This document shows, in pieces, positions 62,192 to 64,000 of a DNA stretch of 64,000 nt. The notes under the pieces are model-generated. The model was not told where the DNA came from. It saw only the letters and a program-made list of their open reading frames with translations, and searched no databases. Position 1 is the stretch's first letter. Each line of letters begins with the position of its first letter. Source of the DNA: Nannocystis exedens (GTDB lineage Bacteria; Myxococcota_A; Polyangia; Nannocystales; Nannocystaceae); NCBI RefSeq assembly GCF_002343915.1, contig NZ_NETK01000001.1:10502001-10566000 (forward strand). Direction: 5' to 3'. The position numbers and the translations under genes were made by a program.

Positions 62192-62955
62192 CGCCGGAGA
62201 CGACCCGCCGGATGGCCGGCGGCGCGCTGGCCGTGTCGGCGTTCAGCATCGCGGTGGCCCTCCTGGCGTACTGGCGCGCGGGCGGCCGGCAAGACGCCGA
62301 GCGGACGCACGCGGAGATCCGCGCGGCGGTCGAGTCGCTGCGCGAGAAGCAGACGGAGCTGGTGGACCACACGCGCGGGTCGCTCGACGCGGCGTACCAG
62401 AACAGCCGCGACCGCCTGACCCGCGTGCGCGAGCTGCTGCGGATCGAGAAGGACCGGGCGGAGGCAGAGCTGAAGCAACAGCTCGACCGGACGGAGGCCG
62501 ACGTCGACCGGCTGGTGGCGACGGTGGAGCTCGAGGCGCGAAAGACCCGCGACTCGACGATCGCCAGCGCCGAACAGGCCGAGCGGGCGCTGTCGCAGCG
62601 GGTGCGGACGATCGAGGGCCGGGTGGCGCTGCTGCGCGCGAAGTACAAGACGCGCCGCGCCGAGGCGCTGGCCGAGGGCCGCGCGTACGAGGAGGCGTTG
62701 CGCACGCTGGTCGAGGCGACGGACCTGCTCGACCAGGCGCAGGAGCGCCTGCCCCGCGAATACGACCCGACGGTGGCGTCCCTGCGGATGGCGATGCACG
62801 AGGCGCTGACGGCGGTGCAAGACGGGGCGGTCGACATCCGCGCGCGGCTCGAGGAGGCGCTGCGCCAGACGAACTCGCTGGTGCGCACGCTCGAGAACGA
62901 CGAGGCCGCGGCCGCGGGGTCGGTGGTGCGGTCGCCGGGGCACGCGGCGTCTTGA
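62188..62955 (+). CDS. Membrane-anchored coiled-coil protein
   Basis: A 255-residue protein started at GTG 62188, overlapping the DUF5335 stop by four bases. One membrane helix (AGGALAVSAFSIAVALLAYW) near residues 10-29, then a long coiled coil (residues about 35-240): ERTHAEIRAAVESLREKQTELVDH, KQQLDRTEADVDRLVATVELEARK and similar heptads. No catalytic motif. It may organise a membrane complex with the DUF5335 protein; the coupling is the only evidence. Confidence 0.75.
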   Translation: MTPETTRRMAGGALAVSAFSIAVALLAYWRAGGRQDAERTHAEIRAAVESLREKQTELVDHTRGSLDAAYQNSRDRLTRVRELLRIEKDRAEAELKQQLDRTEADVDRLVATVELEARKTRDSTIASAEQAERALSQRVRTIEGRVALLRAKYKTRRAEALAEGRAYEEALRTLVEATDLLDQAQERLPREYDPTVASLRMAMHEALTAVQDGAVDIRARLEEALRQTNSLVRTLENDEAAAAGSVVRSPGHAAS

Positions 62956-63052
62956 GGCGCGGCGCGAGGCGTGCGGCGTGCGTGCGGGGCACCCCACACG
63001 GTCGCTACGGAACAGCGCCGATGCACGCGCATCGCGGCGCCCGGCGTGCGAA

Positions 63053-63955
63053 TCACTGGAAGCGGACGAACACGCCGAAGCGCCAGACGAAGCCGCGGAC
63101 GGCGAGGTCGCCGAGGTCGCTGCTGTGGGTCGGGAGCGGGTCGTCGTAGACGTCGGGCTCGGGGCGGACCTTGATCTTGCTGCGGAAGGTGTAGCCGGCG
63201 GACAGCTCGAAGCCGGCGGTGGCCCGCGCCGCGCCGCGCCGCGGCAGCCACTTCTTCGGCAAGTACAGCGAGACGCCGGCCTGGGCGTCGGCCATGCCGG
63301 TGACGGCCTGCTGGTAGCCGCTGTTGTAGGTGCTGGTCCACGAGGACAGCGACAGGGCGGTGAAGCTGGGGCCGCCGCCGACGTGGGCGAACACGTCGAA
63401 GCCTTCGCGCACGACCACGGCGAGGCGGAGGAAGGCCAGCGGCTCGCGGACGGTGATGTCGGCGCCGAAGGCCTGGTAGAGGGTGTTGTAGCTGGCGAAG
63501 CGGCGGAAGCTGGCGCCGCCGCCGAGGAAGACGCGGCCGTCGCCGAGGCGGAAGTCGCCGCGGATGGTGCCGCCGGCGTGGAAGGCGGAGCGGTTGTCGT
63601 CGAAGGCGCGCCAGGCGGGGTCGAAGTTGACGGTGGTGCCGATGTCGCCGCCGAGGTCGACGCGCCAGCGGATCGGACGATCGGGCCAGGTCCGCTTGCG
63701 CGTCGGCGGCGGGGTCGGCGGGCCGGCGCTCGGCGGCGGCGGCTGGGTGACCGCCGGGGGAGGAGGTTGCGTCGGCGCAGCGACCGGCACGGGCATGGGC
63801 ATCGGCGCGGGCGTGGGCGCAACGGCGGCGGGCGGAGGATCGGCCGGAGCCGGCGTCCACGCCTCGACGGCGGTCGGGGCTTCGGCCTCGGCGGCGCCGC
63901 GATCGGTGGCGGCAGGAGCAGCGGCGAATACGAGGGCAAGGACAAGGGACGGCAT
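63053..63955 (-). CDS. Probable outer-membrane beta-barrel protein
   Basis: A 300-residue exported protein. ATG 63955 starts a signal peptide (MPSLVLALVFAAAPAA), followed by a Pro/Ala linker (PTPAPMPMPVPVAAPTQPPPP) to about residue 95. The rest alternates polar and hydrophobic residues and ends in Phe-Arg-Phe-Gln, like outer-membrane barrels: WRVDLGGDIGTTVNFDPA, FHAGGTIRGDFRLGDGRVFLGGG, ATAGFELSAGYTFRSKIKV, VWRFGVFVRFQ. No enzyme motif. It follows three bases after the stop of another minus-strand gene, implying an operon that continues beyond the right edge. Confidence 0.78.
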   Translation of the reverse strand: MPSLVLALVFAAAPAATDRGAAEAEAPTAVEAWTPAPADPPPAAVAPTPAPMPMPVPVAAPTQPPPPAVTQPPPPSAGPPTPPPTRKRTWPDRPIRWRVDLGGDIGTTVNFDPAWRAFDDNRSAFHAGGTIRGDFRLGDGRVFLGGGASFRRFASYNTLYQAFGADITVREPLAFLRLAVVVREGFDVFAHVGGGPSFTALSLSSWTSTYNSGYQQAVTGMADAQAGVSLYLPKKWLPRRGAARATAGFELSAGYTFRSKIKVRPEPDVYDDPLPTHSSDLGDLAVRGFVWRFGVFVRFQ

Positions 63956-63958
63956 GTC

Positions 63959-64000
63959 TCACTCCTGATCGAGCACGCCCTGCAGCAAGAAGCCCCAGTG
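63959..64000 (-). CDS. C-terminal end of an upstream gene
   Basis: Thirteen codons (HWGFLLQGVLDQE) and a TGA enter from the right edge, ending at 63959. The ATG of the barrel-type protein follows after three bases, with GGAGTGAGAC as the likely ribosome site inside this gene's end. Too short to name. Confidence 0.5.
   Translation of the reverse strand, partial: HWGFLLQGVLDQE

Overview
The window is very GC-rich DNA (roughly three quarters G+C by eye) with almost no unused coding strand. Gene content points to a myxobacterium of the Nannocystaceae type (Myxococcota). The signs are many exported lipoproteins with Thr/Ser/Asp-rich linkers, eight tandem CGDG...CDDGN (DUF4215, 'Myxococcus cysteine-rich') repeats, a kinase fused to RCC1 repeats, FG-GAP/VCBS and thrombospondin-3 style Asp repeats, and dense short GC-rich ORFs on both strands. 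The genus is an inference; no rRNA or tRNA gene is present to test it.

Layout. 1-3.2 kb: tail of an unknown gene and three exported proteins. 3.5-7.5 kb: a translationally coupled minus-strand trio (PpiC-type isomerase, HupE/UreJ-like membrane protein, DUF3604 PHP-like lipoprotein). 7.7-11.3 kb: a PARG-like TIGR02452 protein and a large DUF1963-like protein. 11.3-17.6 kb: a cluster of lipoproteins with Thr-rich linkers, one split by a frameshift and two tandem paralogues with beta-propeller-like bodies. 18.2-20.0 kb: GTP-type PEP carboxykinase. 20.1-26.5 kb: carboxypeptidase-like lipoprotein, BASS transporter, TauD-like dioxygenase, PD-(D/E)XK-like protein, MlaD/MCE protein. 27.1-37.9 kb: arginine biosynthesis, with argD on the plus strand and argF'-argG-argE-argB-argC-argH on the minus strand. 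38.3-39.9 kb: a TetR/methyltransferase pair with palindromic operators. 39.9-48.6 kb: a chimeric pseudogene, metallophosphoesterase, ECF sigma factor, receptor-type Ser/Thr kinase, M23 peptidase, zinc-ribbon protein and a frameshifted lipoprotein pseudogene. 48.8-53.1 kb: carAB. 53.6-64.0 kb: hypothetical and lipoprotein genes, a cysteine synthase-like enzyme, a DUF5335 protein with a coiled-coil partner, and an outer-membrane-type protein.

The arginine genes form a coherent pathway. The carbamoyltransferase reads as N-acetylornithine carbamoyltransferase, ArgB is a fused acetylglutamate kinase/synthase, and the gene order matches the Xanthomonas cluster. Arginine is therefore probably made through N-acetylcitrulline, with ArgE acting as acetylcitrulline deacetylase and carAB supplying carbamoyl phosphate.

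The most unusual feature is a family of short hairpin repeats built on CATGTCC / GGACATG (or CTGTCC / GGACAG) arms with 2-6 nt loops, often TTCG, CGAG or TCGA. Dozens of copies fill intergenic gaps, form strong hairpins after genes, occur in tandem (57-bp units at 3.3 kb, an array at 53.2 kb), lie in frame inside genes (argE, carA, hupE-like, argC, argH) and overlap start codons (argG, carB, cysK-like). They look scarce in the 40-48 kb segment. I know of no description of this family, but could not search.
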